Below, one piece after another: positions 53,746-63,350 of a stretch of DNA of 64,000 nt (positions are counted from its first letter, which is position 1; the number at the start of each line of letters is the position of its first letter). The notes beneath the pieces were generated by a model. That model had not been told where the DNA came from and ran no database searches. It was given only the letters and a program-made list of their open reading frames with translations. A program made the position numbers and the translations under genes. Source of the stretch: Nostoc sp. 'Lobaria pulmonaria (5183) cyanobiont' (lineage in GTDB: Bacteria > Cyanobacteriota > Cyanobacteriia > Cyanobacteriales > Nostocaceae); assembly GCF_002949795.1 (NCBI RefSeq), contig NZ_CP026692.1, positions 4,200,545 to 4,264,544 on the forward strand. Direction: 5' to 3'.

Positions 53746-54402
53746 ATGAGTCAATCGATTACTGTATCCTGGTCAACGGTTGATGCAAAGTATCCAGAAG
53801 CATCAGTGCAAGTTGACAAACTCCCTAACCACGATTTAATTTTGCGCTGTCAAGCCGGACTGCGACCAGATCGTGCTGCTTTTGCGGAACTATTACGCCG
53901 CTATCAAAGTCAAGTCGATCGAGTTCTATACCACTTGGCTCCAGATTGGCCTGACAGAGCCGATTTGGCTCAAGAAGTTTGGATTCGAGTGTATCGGAAT
54001 ATTAACCGATTACAAGAGCCTGCTAAATTTCGGGGGTGGTTAAGCCGCATTGCCACGAACTTGTTTTACGACGAGTTACGGAAACGCAAGCGGGTTATGA
54101 GTCCTTTGTCACTGGATGCTCCCCGTTCCTTAGAGGACGGCGAGATGGATTGGGAAATCGCTGGCGATACCCCAGGTCCTGAGGAAGAACTGACAACTAG
54201 AGAATTTTACGAGCAATTGCAAGAAGCGATCGCGGATTTACCAGAAGTTTTTCGTACTACTATTGTCCTCAGAGAAATCGAAGGCATGGCTTATGAAGAA
54301 ATTGCCGAAATCACTGGAGTTTCTCTAGGAACTGTGAAGTCAAGAATAGCCAGAGCTAGATCGAGGTTGCAAGCCCACTTGCAGAATTATCTAGACTCCT
54401 AA
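53746..54402 (+). CDS. sigG: ECF (group 4) RNA polymerase sigma factor, SigG-like
   Basis: About 218 aa from Met at 53746 (MSQSITVSWSTVD); the open frame extends 46 codons further up without a good start. Region 2 is seen in FAELLRRYQSQVDRVLYHLA, DLAQEVWIRVYRNI and PAKFRGWLSRIATNLFYDEL. Region 4 is seen in LPEVFRTTIVLREIEGMAYE and GVSLGTVKSRIARARSRLQ. The next gene, 157 bp on, encodes a membrane protein that is probably its anti-sigma factor. This sigma type handles envelope or oxidative stress in Nostoc relatives. Confidence 0.9.
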   Translation: MSQSITVSWSTVDAKYPEASVQVDKLPNHDLILRCQAGLRPDRAAFAELLRRYQSQVDRVLYHLAPDWPDRADLAQEVWIRVYRNINRLQEPAKFRGWLSRIATNLFYDELRKRKRVMSPLSLDAPRSLEDGEMDWEIAGDTPGPEEELTTREFYEQLQEAIADLPEVFRTTIVLREIEGMAYEEIAEITGVSLGTVKSRIARARSRLQAHLQNYLDS

Positions 54403-54559
54403 TTTACAGTATCTTGCCTCTGCCCAATGGCAGAATTTAAGCATAGATTAAAAATTACTAGAAAGACGTAGATTGTTTCTGCCTTTAAGAGGAGAATTGG
54501 CTAATTTTCCCGAAATTTGCGCCCAGTTTACCCGTGTATGAATTGGTAATAATGTTAAG

Positions 54560-55174
54560 ATGACTACTGATTCTCAGTTTTACGACCGTTCTCCTTTGCA
54601 ACTTCCTCAAGATTTGTCAGATGGAATGGCTAAGCATACCAATGAATCAACGGGTCTTATGAATATGGTGAAGCGCGATCGCTTCGAGTTATTGAGTGCT
54701 TATCTCGATGGTGAAGTCACAGCCACCGAACGCAAGCAAGTAGAAGAATGGCTGGCAAATGATGCCTCAGTTCAATGTTTGTATGCTCGACTGTTAAAGC
54801 TGCGCCAAGGCTTGCGGACGCTCCCAGTGCCAGCAGCCCAACAGTCGCCAGAAGAAACAGTTCAGCAAGTATTGACACGTTTGCGCCGTCGCTCCCGTTT
54901 AAACTGGATGGTGGGAGGTGCGGCCGTTGCTGCTTGTGTAATCGGTGCAGTATCTGGCTTAGTAGGTAGTGGTTCGATGGTGCCGCAACTGGCACAACGA
55001 CCACAAAGAGAACCTATACAAACGTCCTCAGCATCTATAGTTCCGCCTTCGCCGCTGATGGTGGGACTAAATAACCCGGTAATTGAAATTCCGAAAGCAG
55101 CAGTAGCCTCTCCAGAAAATTCAATTTATCAGGTACAGCCGCAACGACACGACCCCAAACAGGACATAAACTAA
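54560..55174 (+). CDS. Putative membrane anti-sigma factor
   Basis: 204 aa. The N-terminal part has FELLSAYLDGEVTATERKQV and EEWLANDASVQ, like anti-sigma N-terminal domains, but without the HxxxCxxC zinc motif. A TM helix (WMVGGAAVAACVIGAVSGLV, about 115-135) and a proline-rich periplasmic tail follow. It comes after the sigma gene on the same strand, so it should hold SigG at the membrane until a signal releases it. Confidence 0.8.
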   Translation: MTTDSQFYDRSPLQLPQDLSDGMAKHTNESTGLMNMVKRDRFELLSAYLDGEVTATERKQVEEWLANDASVQCLYARLLKLRQGLRTLPVPAAQQSPEETVQQVLTRLRRRSRLNWMVGGAAVAACVIGAVSGLVGSGSMVPQLAQRPQREPIQTSSASIVPPSPLMVGLNNPVIEIPKAAVASPENSIYQVQPQRHDPKQDIN

Positions 55175-55190
55175 TCGCAAAGTTAACAGT

Positions 55191-55646
55191 TTACAGATCA
55201 TAACTGTAGTTTGGGGTTAAACTACAGCCGCTCCACCAGCCCCCAGGCTGGAGGAATCCTCTTAATCGCTCAACTTTCTCTAAAGTCATTAAATAAACCC
55301 AAGCCCAACTAAGAGATAGCGACTGTGGCTCATAAACCTCGATAATTTGTCGATTATAGAGGTTTTCTGGGGTTTGTCTATTGGGCTGGTAATCTTCCAG
55401 CACATCTAGCTCATTTAAAATCTTTGGGTTGGAAAAAGAGAGTAAATATCCGTAAACTTGGCTATCCCCTAGCGTCATCGCTGGGTAGCCCATTGGCAGA
55501 GCAAATAATTTGGCTTGTACAAGAGCTATTTTGACATCAACTACTTTGCCACTACAGTATCTTTTATAGTTAGCTTCACCTGGTTTGAGCGTGCCGTAGA
55601 CAAAAACCCTCACCAAATCAGAAAATTTTATATTTGATTCAACCAT
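55191..55646 (-). CDS. Gamma-glutamylcyclotransferase-fold protein
   Basis: 151 aa. The substrate loop is VFVYGTLKPGEANYK near residue 12, GYPAMTLGDSQVYGYLL follows, and ELDVLEDYQP carries the likely catalytic Glu. The family cyclises gamma-glutamyl amines to 5-oxoproline; bacterial substrates are mostly unknown. It is convergent with the anti-sigma gene (16 bp stop to stop). Confidence 0.85.
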   Translation of the reverse strand: MVESNIKFSDLVRVFVYGTLKPGEANYKRYCSGKVVDVKIALVQAKLFALPMGYPAMTLGDSQVYGYLLSFSNPKILNELDVLEDYQPNRQTPENLYNRQIIEVYEPQSLSLSWAWVYLMTLEKVERLRGFLQPGGWWSGCSLTPNYSYDL

Positions 55647-55836
55647 TTAAACCTTCATCAAATAACTCTTGCGATCTCTGAAAGGGTCGCAGTTTGAGCA
55701 TAATTAGACTGCTTCTCAACCGCACTGATATATATAAATCTATGAGTAGTTGACCTACAATATTTAGATTAACCTGCTATGTCAACATATATAGGTTGAC
55801 ATAGTAAATGACGTAGACCCAGTAGGAGAATTTTTG

Positions 55837-58455
55837 GTGGATTCCCGATATAACCCAGCAGCAATTGAGGAAAAATGGCAAAAAACATGGGTAGAACTTG
55901 GCTTAGATAAAACACCGACAGTTAGCAACAAGCCAAAATTCTACGCTCTTTCCATGTTTCCTTATCCATCGGGCAGCCTACACATGGGTCACGTCCGTAA
56001 TTATACGATTACCGATGTGATTGCCCGCCTCAAGCGAATGCAAGGGTATCGGGTAATACACCCAATGGGTTGGGATGCCTTTGGCTTGCCAGCAGAAAAC
56101 GCTGCTATTGACCGTGGTGTACCACCAGCAAAGTGGACTTATCAGAATATGGCTCAGATGCGGCAACAATTGCAGCGTCTTGGTTTATCCATTGATTGGG
56201 AATGCGAACTTGCTACCTGTTCACCAGATTATTACAAGTGGACACAATGGATTTTCTTACAGTTTTTGCAAGCGGGGTTAGCTTATCAAAAAGAAGCAGC
56301 TGTAAACTGGGACCCTATCGATCAAACTGTACTGGCAAATGAGCAAGTTGATAACGAAGGACGTTCTTGGCGCAGTGGGGCAATAGTTGAGCGTAAATTA
56401 TTACGCCAGTGGTTTTTCAAGATTACCGACTACGCCGAAGAATTGCTCAATGACTTGCATAAATTGACAGGTTGGCCGGAACGCGTCAAATCGATGCAGG
56501 CAAACTGGATTGGCAAATCTACAGGCGCTTACTTAGAATTTCCCATCATTGGGATAGATGAAAAAATCGGAGTGTACACCACACGCCCAGATACAGTTTA
56601 TGGTGTAAGCTACCTAGTGTTAGCACCAGAACATCCCTTAACAAAGCGCGTCACTACAAAACAACAACAAGCAGCGGTAGAAGCCTTTATTAAAGAAGTC
56701 TCCCATCAAAGTGAGTTGGAACGTACCTCTGAAGATAAACCGAAGCGGGGTATCCCCACAGGTGGTAAGGCAATTAACCCATTTACAGGGGAAGAAGTGC
56801 CGATTTGGATTGCTGACTATGTACTGTATGAGTATGGTACTGGAGCAGTTATGGGTGTACCAGCACACGATATCCGGGATTTTAAGTTTGCCAAAAATTA
56901 CGATTTGTCAGTTGATTTTGTCATCGTTTCCCCGGATGATGTTACAGGTTTTGACTTAACCCCAACATCAGAGATTGATGAAGTTACCCAACTCATTCAA
57001 ATTGAATACAATCAGGCATACACTGAACCAGGAATTTTAATTAATTCTGGGGCTTTTACTGGTATGACTTCCACAGATGCTAAACAAGCAATAATTGAAT
57101 ACGCCCAACAACAAGATTTTGGTAAAGTGCGGGTGCAATATCGCTTGCGGGATTGGTTGATTTCGCGGCAGCGTTACTGGGGCGCACCGATACCTGTAAT
57201 TCACTGTCCCAACTGTGGGATAGTACCAGTTCCTGACAAAGATTTGCCAGTACAGTTGCCAGAAGAGGTGGAATTTACTGGACGTGGTGGTTCACCTTTG
57301 ACTCAATTGTCAAGCTGGGTAAATGTACCTTGTCCAACTTGTGGCACTCCGGCAAAGCGTGAAACTGACACGATGGATACTTTTATTGATTCCTCGTGGT
57401 ATTTTTTGCGGTTTCCTGATGCTAAGAATGAACAACAGGTTTTCGATTCCAGTAAAATAAACGACTGGATGCCAGTCGATCAGTATGTGGGTGGGATTGA
57501 ACACGCGATTTTACATTTGTTGTATTCGCGGTTCTTTACTAAGGTTCTGCGGGACAGAGGCTTGTTAAACTTTGATGAACCCTTCCAACGCCTGTTAACT
57601 CAGGGTATGGTGCAGGGTTTAACTTACCTAAATCCTAATAAGGGTGGTAAAGATAAATGGATTCCTTCTAATTTGGTAAATTCAGCCGACCCCCGTGACC
57701 CCGATACAGGTGAACCATTGCAACGTCTCTACGCTACCATGTCTAAATCAAAGGGCAACGGTGTAGCACCAGAAGATGTAATTTCTAAATACGGTGTAGA
57801 TACAGCGCGGATGTTCATCTTGTTCAAAGCGCCGCCAGAAAAAGATTTGGAATGGGATGAAGCCGATGTGGAAGGACAATTCCGCTTTTTAAATCGGGTT
57901 TGGCGTTTGGTGACAGATTATGTTGCGGCTGGGGTATCCCGTAAGAAAGCCCAATCTGATTTAACTAAAGCAGAAAAGGAGTTGCGGCGGGCAATTCACA
58001 CGGCTATTCAAGCGGTGACAGAAGACGTAGAAGACGAATATCAATTCAACACAGCTATTTCAGAATTGATGAAGTTGAGTAATGCCTTAACTGATGCCAA
58101 CGGCAAAAGTTCACCAATTTACGCAGAAGGTATTTGGACTTTAGTGGTATTATTAGCACCCTTTGCACCACACATTGCTGATGAATTGTGGCATTTATTG
58201 GGTGAAAGTGATTCAGTTCATACTCAAACTTGGCCATCATTTGACCCGGCTGCTTTGGTTGCTGATGAAATCACTTTAGTGATTCAAGTTATGGGTAAAA
58301 CTCGCGGCTCGATTCAAGTACCAGCACAAGCAGATAAAGCCGCGTTGGAGAAATATGCCCGTGAATCAGAAATTGCCCAGCGTTACATCGAAGGTAAAGA
58401 GATTAAAAAGGTAATTGTAGTGCCTGGAAAGTTGGTGAATTTTGTAGTTAGCTAA
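55837..58455 (+). CDS. leuS: Leucyl-tRNA synthetase
   Basis: 872 aa from a GTG at 55837, seven bases after AGGAGA; a TTG one codon upstream is possible. It charges tRNA-Leu. Seen: HMGHVRNY (HIGH motif) near 50, the editing domain with [16 protein letters not shown], a zinc-like [36 protein letters not shown], and [10 protein letters not shown] (KMSKS motif with Thr in place of the first Lys). Length and ending ([13 protein letters not shown]) match bacterial LeuRS. No T-box or leader peptide is apparent. Confidence 0.96.
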   Translation: MDSRYNPAAIEEKWQKTWVELGLDKTPTVSNKPKFYALSMFPYPSGSLHMGHVRNYTITDVIARLKRMQGYRVIHPMGWDAFGLPAENAAIDRGVPPAKWTYQNMAQMRQQLQRLGLSIDWECELATCSPDYYKWTQWIFLQFLQAGLAYQKEAAVNWDPIDQTVLANEQVDNEGRSWRSGAIVERKLLRQWFFKITDYAEELLNDLHKLTGWPERVKSMQANWIGKSTGAYLEFPIIGIDEKIGVYTTRPDTVYGVSYLVLAPEHPLTKRVTTKQQQAAVEAFIKEVSHQSELERTSEDKPKRGIPTGGKAINPFTGEEVPIWIADYVLYEYGTGAVMGVPAHDIRDFKFAKNYDLSVDFVIVSPDDVTGFDLTPTSEIDEVTQLIQIEYNQAYTEPGILINSGAFTGMTSTDAKQAIIEYAQQQDFGKVRVQYRLRDWLISRQRYWGAPIPVIHCPNCGIVPVPDKDLPVQLPEEVEFTGRGGSPLTQLSSWVNVPCPTCGTPAKRETDTMDTFIDSSWYFLRFPDAKNEQQVFDSSKINDWMPVDQYVGGIEHAILHLLYSRFFTKVLRDRGLLNFDEPFQRLLTQGMVQGLTYLNPNKGGKDKWIPSNLVNSADPRDPDTGEPLQRLYATMSKSKGNGVAPEDVISKYGVDTARMFILFKAPPEKDLEWDEADVEGQFRFLNRVWRLVTDYVAAGVSRKKAQSDLTKAEKELRRAIHTAIQAVTEDVEDEYQFNTAISELMKLSNALTDANGKSSPIYAEGIWTLVVLLAPFAPHIADELWHLLGESDSVHTQTWPSFDPAALVADEITLVIQVMGKTRGSIQVPAQADKAALEKYARESEIAQRYIEGKEIKKVIVVPGKLVNFVVS

Positions 58456-58633
58456 GTACAGCTTTGCATAAAATTGTGGCAAATTGAGGGTTTAAATTTA
58501 TTTAAACGCAGATGCGCTTCGTCTTTTTGCAGGGTAGGGGCGCAGATAATTCGCTACGAATTAATGAAATGTTGTACTTAGAATCGATAAAATTGTAAAT
58601 GTAGCCTGACAAAACATCAGAGGCTTTACATCT

Positions 58634-58891
58634 GTGACACTCAAAGAGTTAGAACAACAACTTGTTGCCCTCAGTCCTGATGAAAAATTGCAGGCTATAC
58701 ATTTACTTGCTCAAAGTCTTGGTAACAATTGGCAAGGAGTTAAAAAAACTCCTAGAGTCTGTGGTGGAGAGGCTCGCATCGCTAAAACTCGTATTCCCGT
58801 TTGGGTATTTATGGAAGCTCGCCATCTTAGATATAGTGATGCTGAGTTTTGTTCCTTGTTGCGAACGCGCATGAGTTCTTGCCAGACCTAA
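58634..58891 (+). pseudogene. DUF433 antitoxin-like gene, C-terminus disrupted
   Basis: It opens with LKELEQQLVALSPDEKLQAI then the DUF433 core VCGGEARIAKTRIPVWVFME and SDAEF, and starts with GTG. After SDAEF the sequence leaves the family pattern and ends RMSSCQT. In another frame LVANAHEFLPDLIK resembles the family's end, so a frameshift plus a small deletion is likely. Intact relatives pair with a DUF5615 toxin; none is seen here. Confidence 0.6.
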
Positions 58892-59067
58892 TAAAACCTT
58901 TCCGAATTAATATTTTTTCGTTAATATGTGCCGCAACTATTTTTTCTCAGAGATCGATTGAATATGCTTTCATGAAAAGATAATATTTTTATTCTTACTA
59001 ACTGTACCTTATAACAGCAGGAAGTGCTGTATTGTTTGCACGAACTAATCGTAATTGATAACAATTT

Positions 59068-59218
59068 ACAGCACGGATAGATGAGGCTGTGCCAGCAGAA
59101 GAATCGTTGCAAGGAAAACTAATTCGTGTGGTATGTCCAGTATACTTAAAAAGGTTTTGATGGAACGCCAAATGCTAAAGCCGTCAAGTATATTTTGCAA
59201 GAACTCTTTTACCAGTAG
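59068..59218 (+). pseudogene. Unrecognised coding remnant with one frameshift
   Basis: ARIDEAVPAEESLQGKLIRV VCPVYLKRF then TGA at 59158; one base shifted, it continues FDGTPNAKAVKYILQELFYQ and TAG at 59216-59218. The composition looks coding, but I do not recognise the family. Confidence 0.3.
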
Positions 59219-59296
59219 TTGACTTCTCTGGTGTATGTGTCTTTAAAAACATCTATCCGATCGTCCAGAAAGTTGGATTGTTTTATTTATACACAA

Positions 59297-59333
59297 AAAA
59301 GCGCTTGAGAGTTTTGCTCACTCAAGCGCTTTT
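59297..59333 (+). terminator. Intrinsic terminator-like hairpin with no gene before it
   Basis: AAAAGCGCTTGAG and CTCAAGCGCTTTT form a perfect 13-bp stem around an 11-base loop. It works as a terminator shape in both directions. The nearest upstream genes are the disrupted DUF433 gene and the coding remnant. Confidence 0.65.
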
Positions 59334-60457
59334 CTGTAAAAGCTTATACCAACTCACTGGTTTGATGCAACATTTGAAATCTGCAACACTCCCTGAGGAG
59401 GGAGTATTACGCGGATAACTTGTGACAAACATGTGGTGAAATGGTATCACTCCTTGCACTAACTAAGAATATCTCTTTTGCAATAATACCGGGGATCTAG
59501 TGAGTGACAGTTTATAAACTGAACACTAGTTAAAAACGACTCACCATGAATAGTAACTAAGGAGACTAAACACGATTGTAGCAATTTTGTAAGTATAGTA
59601 TAAAAACTTATAGTTTATATTGCCCGCCGCCGGCATCGCTTATTACTAAGTGCAGTATCGAAAAGTGCAGCAATTAGTAGCATAGATATCTCAACTTCTG
59701 CGTCAAATTAGTCACTATCAAATAAGCCAGAAAAGTCTTGGATACTGCCATCGAAGCGGTTTTGACTCAAATAAATTATAGATGAAGGTATTTTTTAGAA
59801 AATGGCAACCCAACAACAAATCTTTGATTCAAATAGATTGAAAAGTTTGGGTTGGGTATGTTCTATCTCTTAGCAAACGGTAACATCCAAGTCTTCTGTA
59901 TAGTGTAGGGGGTTACTTCTTTCGTGGAAGCAAAACACAACTTTTTCATCGACAATTACCGCGATGTTCAAAACGATTTAGCGTTTTTTATAACAGGACA
60001 TTACGCAAAATTATGAAAAAACGAACCGCAAAGGACGCAAAGGACACGAAGGAATAAGCTTTCAGATAGTTATTGCGTAAGTTTTATCTAAAAACAACTG
60101 AGGTGGATTATGGGTAGATTTTAAGAATTTATTGTACCTATGCCTCATTTAGATAGATGTTTCATCTTTGGCTATAATAGCCGTTCGCCTACGAGCAGAC
60201 ACCTTAACCTGGCGTCTAGGTGTATGGTAAGATTGCCTGGAACAAAGGTTTTATCTGAATTGGAGTCTGGTATAAATTGCAAAGGTCAAGCTGACCGATC
60301 ATTAACTCCCACGATACTTTTCCTATGAATTTGGAAAATATACAACAATACTGGTGACAATCTGAGTGGAATTTGTAGATGAACATCTAGAATTTGCGAT
60401 CAGACTTAACCAACTTCCCACAATTTTGACTTTATATTTGACTTTTAGGATAGACAC
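59334..60457. other. Long intergenic region upstream of the aminotransferase gene
   Basis: No gene can be supported in about 1.1 kb. It includes a TATACCAACTCACTGG piece (59345) and a copy of the GCAAAGGACGCAAAGGACAC repeat at 60014-60050. It also has a stretch at 60180-60330 of more even base content, which could be a long 5' leader or a small RNA; I cannot assign it to a known RNA family. Confidence 0.4.
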
Positions 60458-61612
60458 ATGAACGATAAGCTGATGCTGATGATTCCAGGCCCTACACCGG
60501 TGCCAGAAGCTGCCTTACTGGCATTAGCCAAGCATCCGATTGGGCACCGTACTAATGAATTTAGCAACATCTTGGCAGAGGTGACAGAAAACCTCAAGTG
60601 GCTGCACCAAACTCAAAGTGATGTGCTGATGCTGAATGTCAGTGGTACGGGTGCTGTAGAAGCGGGAATAATTAATTTTCTCTCTCCAGGCGATCGCATT
60701 TTAGTTGGTTCTAATGGTAAATTTGGCGAACGCTGGGTAGAAGTTGGTCAAGCCTACGGTTTGAATGTAGAAGAAGTTAAGGTGGAATGGGGAAAACCCC
60801 TAGACCCCGCAGTATTTGCCGAAAAACTCCAAGCAGATACCCAAAAGCAAATCAAAGCTGTAATCATTACCCACAGCGAAACCTCTACGGGTGTGTTGAA
60901 TAACCTAGAAAGCATTAACCGCCACGTTAAAGAACACGGTGAAGCTTTAATTATCGTTGATGCCGTCACGAGCTTGGGTGCATTCAATCTACCCGTGGAT
61001 GCTTGGGGTTTGGATATAGTCGCCTCTGGTTCCCAAAAAGGTTATATGATTCCGCCAGGATTGGGTTTTGTCTCTGTCAGTCCCAAAGCTTGGGAAGCCT
61101 ACAAAACTGCGAAGCTACCGAAATATTATTTGGATTTAGGCAAATATCGCAAAGCCACAGCCAAAAATACAACTCCATTTACTCCGCCTGTGAACTTGAT
61201 CATAGCGTTACACACCACGTTGCGAATCATGAAAGAGGAAGGCTTGGAATCAATATTTGCTCGACATGAACGGCTCAAAAATGCTACTCGCACCGCCATT
61301 AAAGGATTAAATTTACCCTTGCTTGCAGCAGATAATTCCGCTAGTCCGGCGATTACGGCTGTAGCACCACAGGGAATTGAACCGGATAAGATTCGGTCAT
61401 TGATGAAAAAACGCTTTGATATTGCTTTAGCCGGTGGTCAAGATCATTTGAGCAATAAAATTTTCCGTATTGGTCATTTGGGTTTTGTGAGCGATCGCGA
61501 TATCCTTAGCTGTATAGCATCCTTAGAAGTTACCCTAACAGAACTTGGCTACGAAGACTTCACCCCTGGTTCTGGTATAGCAGCAGCAGTTAAAGTGTTT
61601 AGTCAGTCCTAA
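60458..61612 (+). CDS. Class V aminotransferase: alanine/serine-glyoxylate aminotransferase family
   Basis: 384-aa PLP enzyme. It opens MIPGPTPVPEAALLALAKHP with IGHRTNEFS. VSGTGAVEAG binds the cofactor, THSETSTGVLN and DAVTSLGAFNLP follow, and the PLP lysine is in SGSQKGYMIPPGLGF. It should transaminate glyoxylate with serine or alanine in photorespiration. Cyanobacterial homologues were once misnamed the small subunit of soluble hydrogenase. The ribosome site is weak (AGGATAGACAC). A strong terminator follows at once. Confidence 0.9.
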   Translation: MNDKLMLMIPGPTPVPEAALLALAKHPIGHRTNEFSNILAEVTENLKWLHQTQSDVLMLNVSGTGAVEAGIINFLSPGDRILVGSNGKFGERWVEVGQAYGLNVEEVKVEWGKPLDPAVFAEKLQADTQKQIKAVIITHSETSTGVLNNLESINRHVKEHGEALIIVDAVTSLGAFNLPVDAWGLDIVASGSQKGYMIPPGLGFVSVSPKAWEAYKTAKLPKYYLDLGKYRKATAKNTTPFTPPVNLIIALHTTLRIMKEEGLESIFARHERLKNATRTAIKGLNLPLLAADNSASPAITAVAPQGIEPDKIRSLMKKRFDIALAGGQDHLSNKIFRIGHLGFVSDRDILSCIASLEVTLTELGYEDFTPGSGIAAAVKVFSQS

Positions 61613-61622
61613 GTACTAAATC

Positions 61623-61656
61623 AAAAGAGCGAGTTGATAATTTAACTCGCTCTTTT
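61623..61656 (+). terminator. Rho-independent terminator of the aminotransferase gene
   Basis: AAAAGAGCGAGTT and AACTCGCTCTTTT form a perfect 13-bp stem with an 8-base loop, 10 bp after the stop. The following bases up to 61952 show no gene; AAGTTGCC near 61760 and GGCAACTT near 61833 form a weak inverted pair. Confidence 0.8.
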
Positions 61657-61952
61657 AACTTATATATAGAGTAGAAACCGTCAGAGTCAAGAGAGCTATA
61701 TATCAACCTTTGCATCAGATAGAGTTGATGTGACATACCTCAATCCTCCTAAATGACACCAAGTTGCCCTAGATAGTATTATTTGCTTTGAAGAAAGTCG
61801 TACTGTATCTTTAACACCAAACAAGACTAACTTTGGCAACTTAGTATCATCCCAAATTGGCATCAATAGTATTGTTTGAGATTCTGCTAATATGCATTTG
61901 GTAGAAACTTTTAAGCCAAAGTCTAAAATCTACAACCCAAAATTGCTATAAC

Positions 61953-62144
61953 CTACGCCGTCTCCAGCCAATCATAAATTTGTTCTAATTGCTCTAGAGT
62001 AACTAACCCATATTGCCAAAGAATCATTGCCAAAGGGCCTGGGTCTTGCTCCCGATGCCGAAGCGCCACCGCTAGTGATGCTGTGGAAATTGCTAAATCT
62101 TCTTGCAAAAAATGAATCAGTCGAGAATATTTTGATGGTGACAT
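61953..62144 (-). CDS. DUF2949 family small protein
   Basis: 63 aa from Met at 62144 (MSPSKYSRLIHFLQED), chosen because AGGAGGTGAG lies just upstream; a start 12 codons earlier is also open. SRLIHFLQEDLAIST, LALRHREQDPGPLAMILW type and GLVTLEQLEQIYDWL are the pattern of this cyanobacteria-specific family of unknown function. It is all helical, with no membrane segment. Confidence 0.82.
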   Translation of the reverse strand: MSPSKYSRLIHFLQEDLAISTASLAVALRHREQDPGPLAMILWQYGLVTLEQLEQIYDWLETA

Positions 62145-62183
62145 TTGGATCTCACCTCCTTGTACAGAATGTATTGTCATATA

Positions 62184-62330
62184 TCAGTTCACCATAACTC
62201 GGTAGACAGTAGCCAGTATTTCATTTGTCACTGTGCTGTTCTCGGCCATACACCCCAGCACTGTTTTTGTTAATCTGCCTTCAACAAAGGCTTCCCATAA
62301 AAGGTCTGAGAAATAAAAATTCTCACACAA
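62184..62330 (-). CDS. Possible 48-aa protein upstream of the DUF2949 gene
   Basis: From a TTG at 62330 the minus strand reads ENFYFSDLLWEAFVEGRLTK then MAENSTVTNEILATVYRVMV and TGA at 62184. The amino-acid mix looks coding and the open frame extends up to about 62365 with no ATG at the front. It could be a real small gene with a rare start, or the tail of a decayed one. The rest of 62331-62690 shows nothing. Confidence 0.3.
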   Translation of the reverse strand: MCENFYFSDLLWEAFVEGRLTKTVLGCMAENSTVTNEILATVYRVMVN

Positions 62331-62690
62331 ATCATCTGCAAGCTTATTAAACAGTATTTTTACCTAATTAAATTGGCTTCATTTTATTTACCTTTGTATT
62401 TTATTTAATTACACAGGTAGTAATAAAGATTCCATAGCCTATACTCTCTTATTGGCGACTATTTACACTTGCGCCCAAGGGAATATTTTTGAGACCAAAC
62501 CTGAAGACAGCGATTTCAGGGTTGAGACAGTAGAATTTTACATTATTACTACAGTTTTTAAATAGTAGCGTTACAAGTGCTATTTGACCACAGAAAGTGA
62601 CATTTTTTACAGAAAAAACATATATTTCGACCGTATAGGCTCTTAACCGAGTAATTACTTAAGTTTTTATCCGTGCAAAGCACCGGAGTT

Positions 62691-63197
62691 TCAAAGCTCA
62701 ATTTTGATTGTATCGCCCACTTTCAACTTCAATTCGGTAGCTCTTCCAGAGCGAAGTTCAATCACCTTATCAATTGGTGTATTGGAGCCATAGGTAGGAC
62801 AAGGCTCACTTGCACAAGGAGGTGCAGCAACCTGAATATATTTAACTACACCTTTATGTAGAAATACCATGTCCAAGGGTACAGGTACATTCTTCATCCA
62901 AAAACTGACTGGTTGTGCTGAAGGGAACCCAAACAGCATTCCTCGGTCATCTGGCAAAGCTGACCGATACATCAACCCCATCGCTTGCTGTTGTGGCGTC
63001 TGCGCTACCTCCAATTGAATCGTTGTACCATTAGGCACAATGGCTTTAGCAGAAATTGGTAGTTTTTGACCTAAACTCTCTGGTGCTGGAGTTTTAGAAT
63101 CAGAAGTGAGGCTAGGAGATTTAGCTGTTGTTGGCACAGAACAACCCATCAGAAAAATACTCAGCACTATCGAGAGCAAACTTAGCCGACGAGTCAT
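62691..63197 (-). CDS. DUF192 family lipoprotein
   Basis: 168 aa. A lipoprotein signal ends LMGCS (lipobox, Cys near 19) and a short Ser/Pro linker follows. The DUF192 domain has AQTPQQQAMGLMYRSALPDD, GMLFGF, VSFWMKNVPVPLDMVFL and IDKVIELRSGRATEL. Family function is unknown. The protein would be anchored to a membrane and face the periplasm. Confidence 0.88.
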   Translation of the reverse strand: MTRRLSLLSIVLSIFLMGCSVPTTAKSPSLTSDSKTPAPESLGQKLPISAKAIVPNGTTIQLEVAQTPQQQAMGLMYRSALPDDRGMLFGFPSAQPVSFWMKNVPVPLDMVFLHKGVVKYIQVAAPPCASEPCPTYGSNTPIDKVIELRSGRATELKLKVGDTIKIEL

Positions 63198-63350
63198 ATA
63201 GCTTTTCGATTTTGTAATTTAGACATCAATTTTACAGTGTTGTAGGCAAAAAAAACACTTTGGGTGGGAGACAACAGCACCCAAAGAAAGCATTCCCAAT
63301 CTGAAACTGGGAACAAAGCAAGGAGATAGGCAAACTCCCGCTACAGTATA

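Noticed and set aside
60140-60328. 62-aa ORF in the leader of the aminotransferase gene
   Set aside because: No ribosome site, cysteine/arginine-rich random-looking composition, no family likeness; a long leader or small RNA is as likely.
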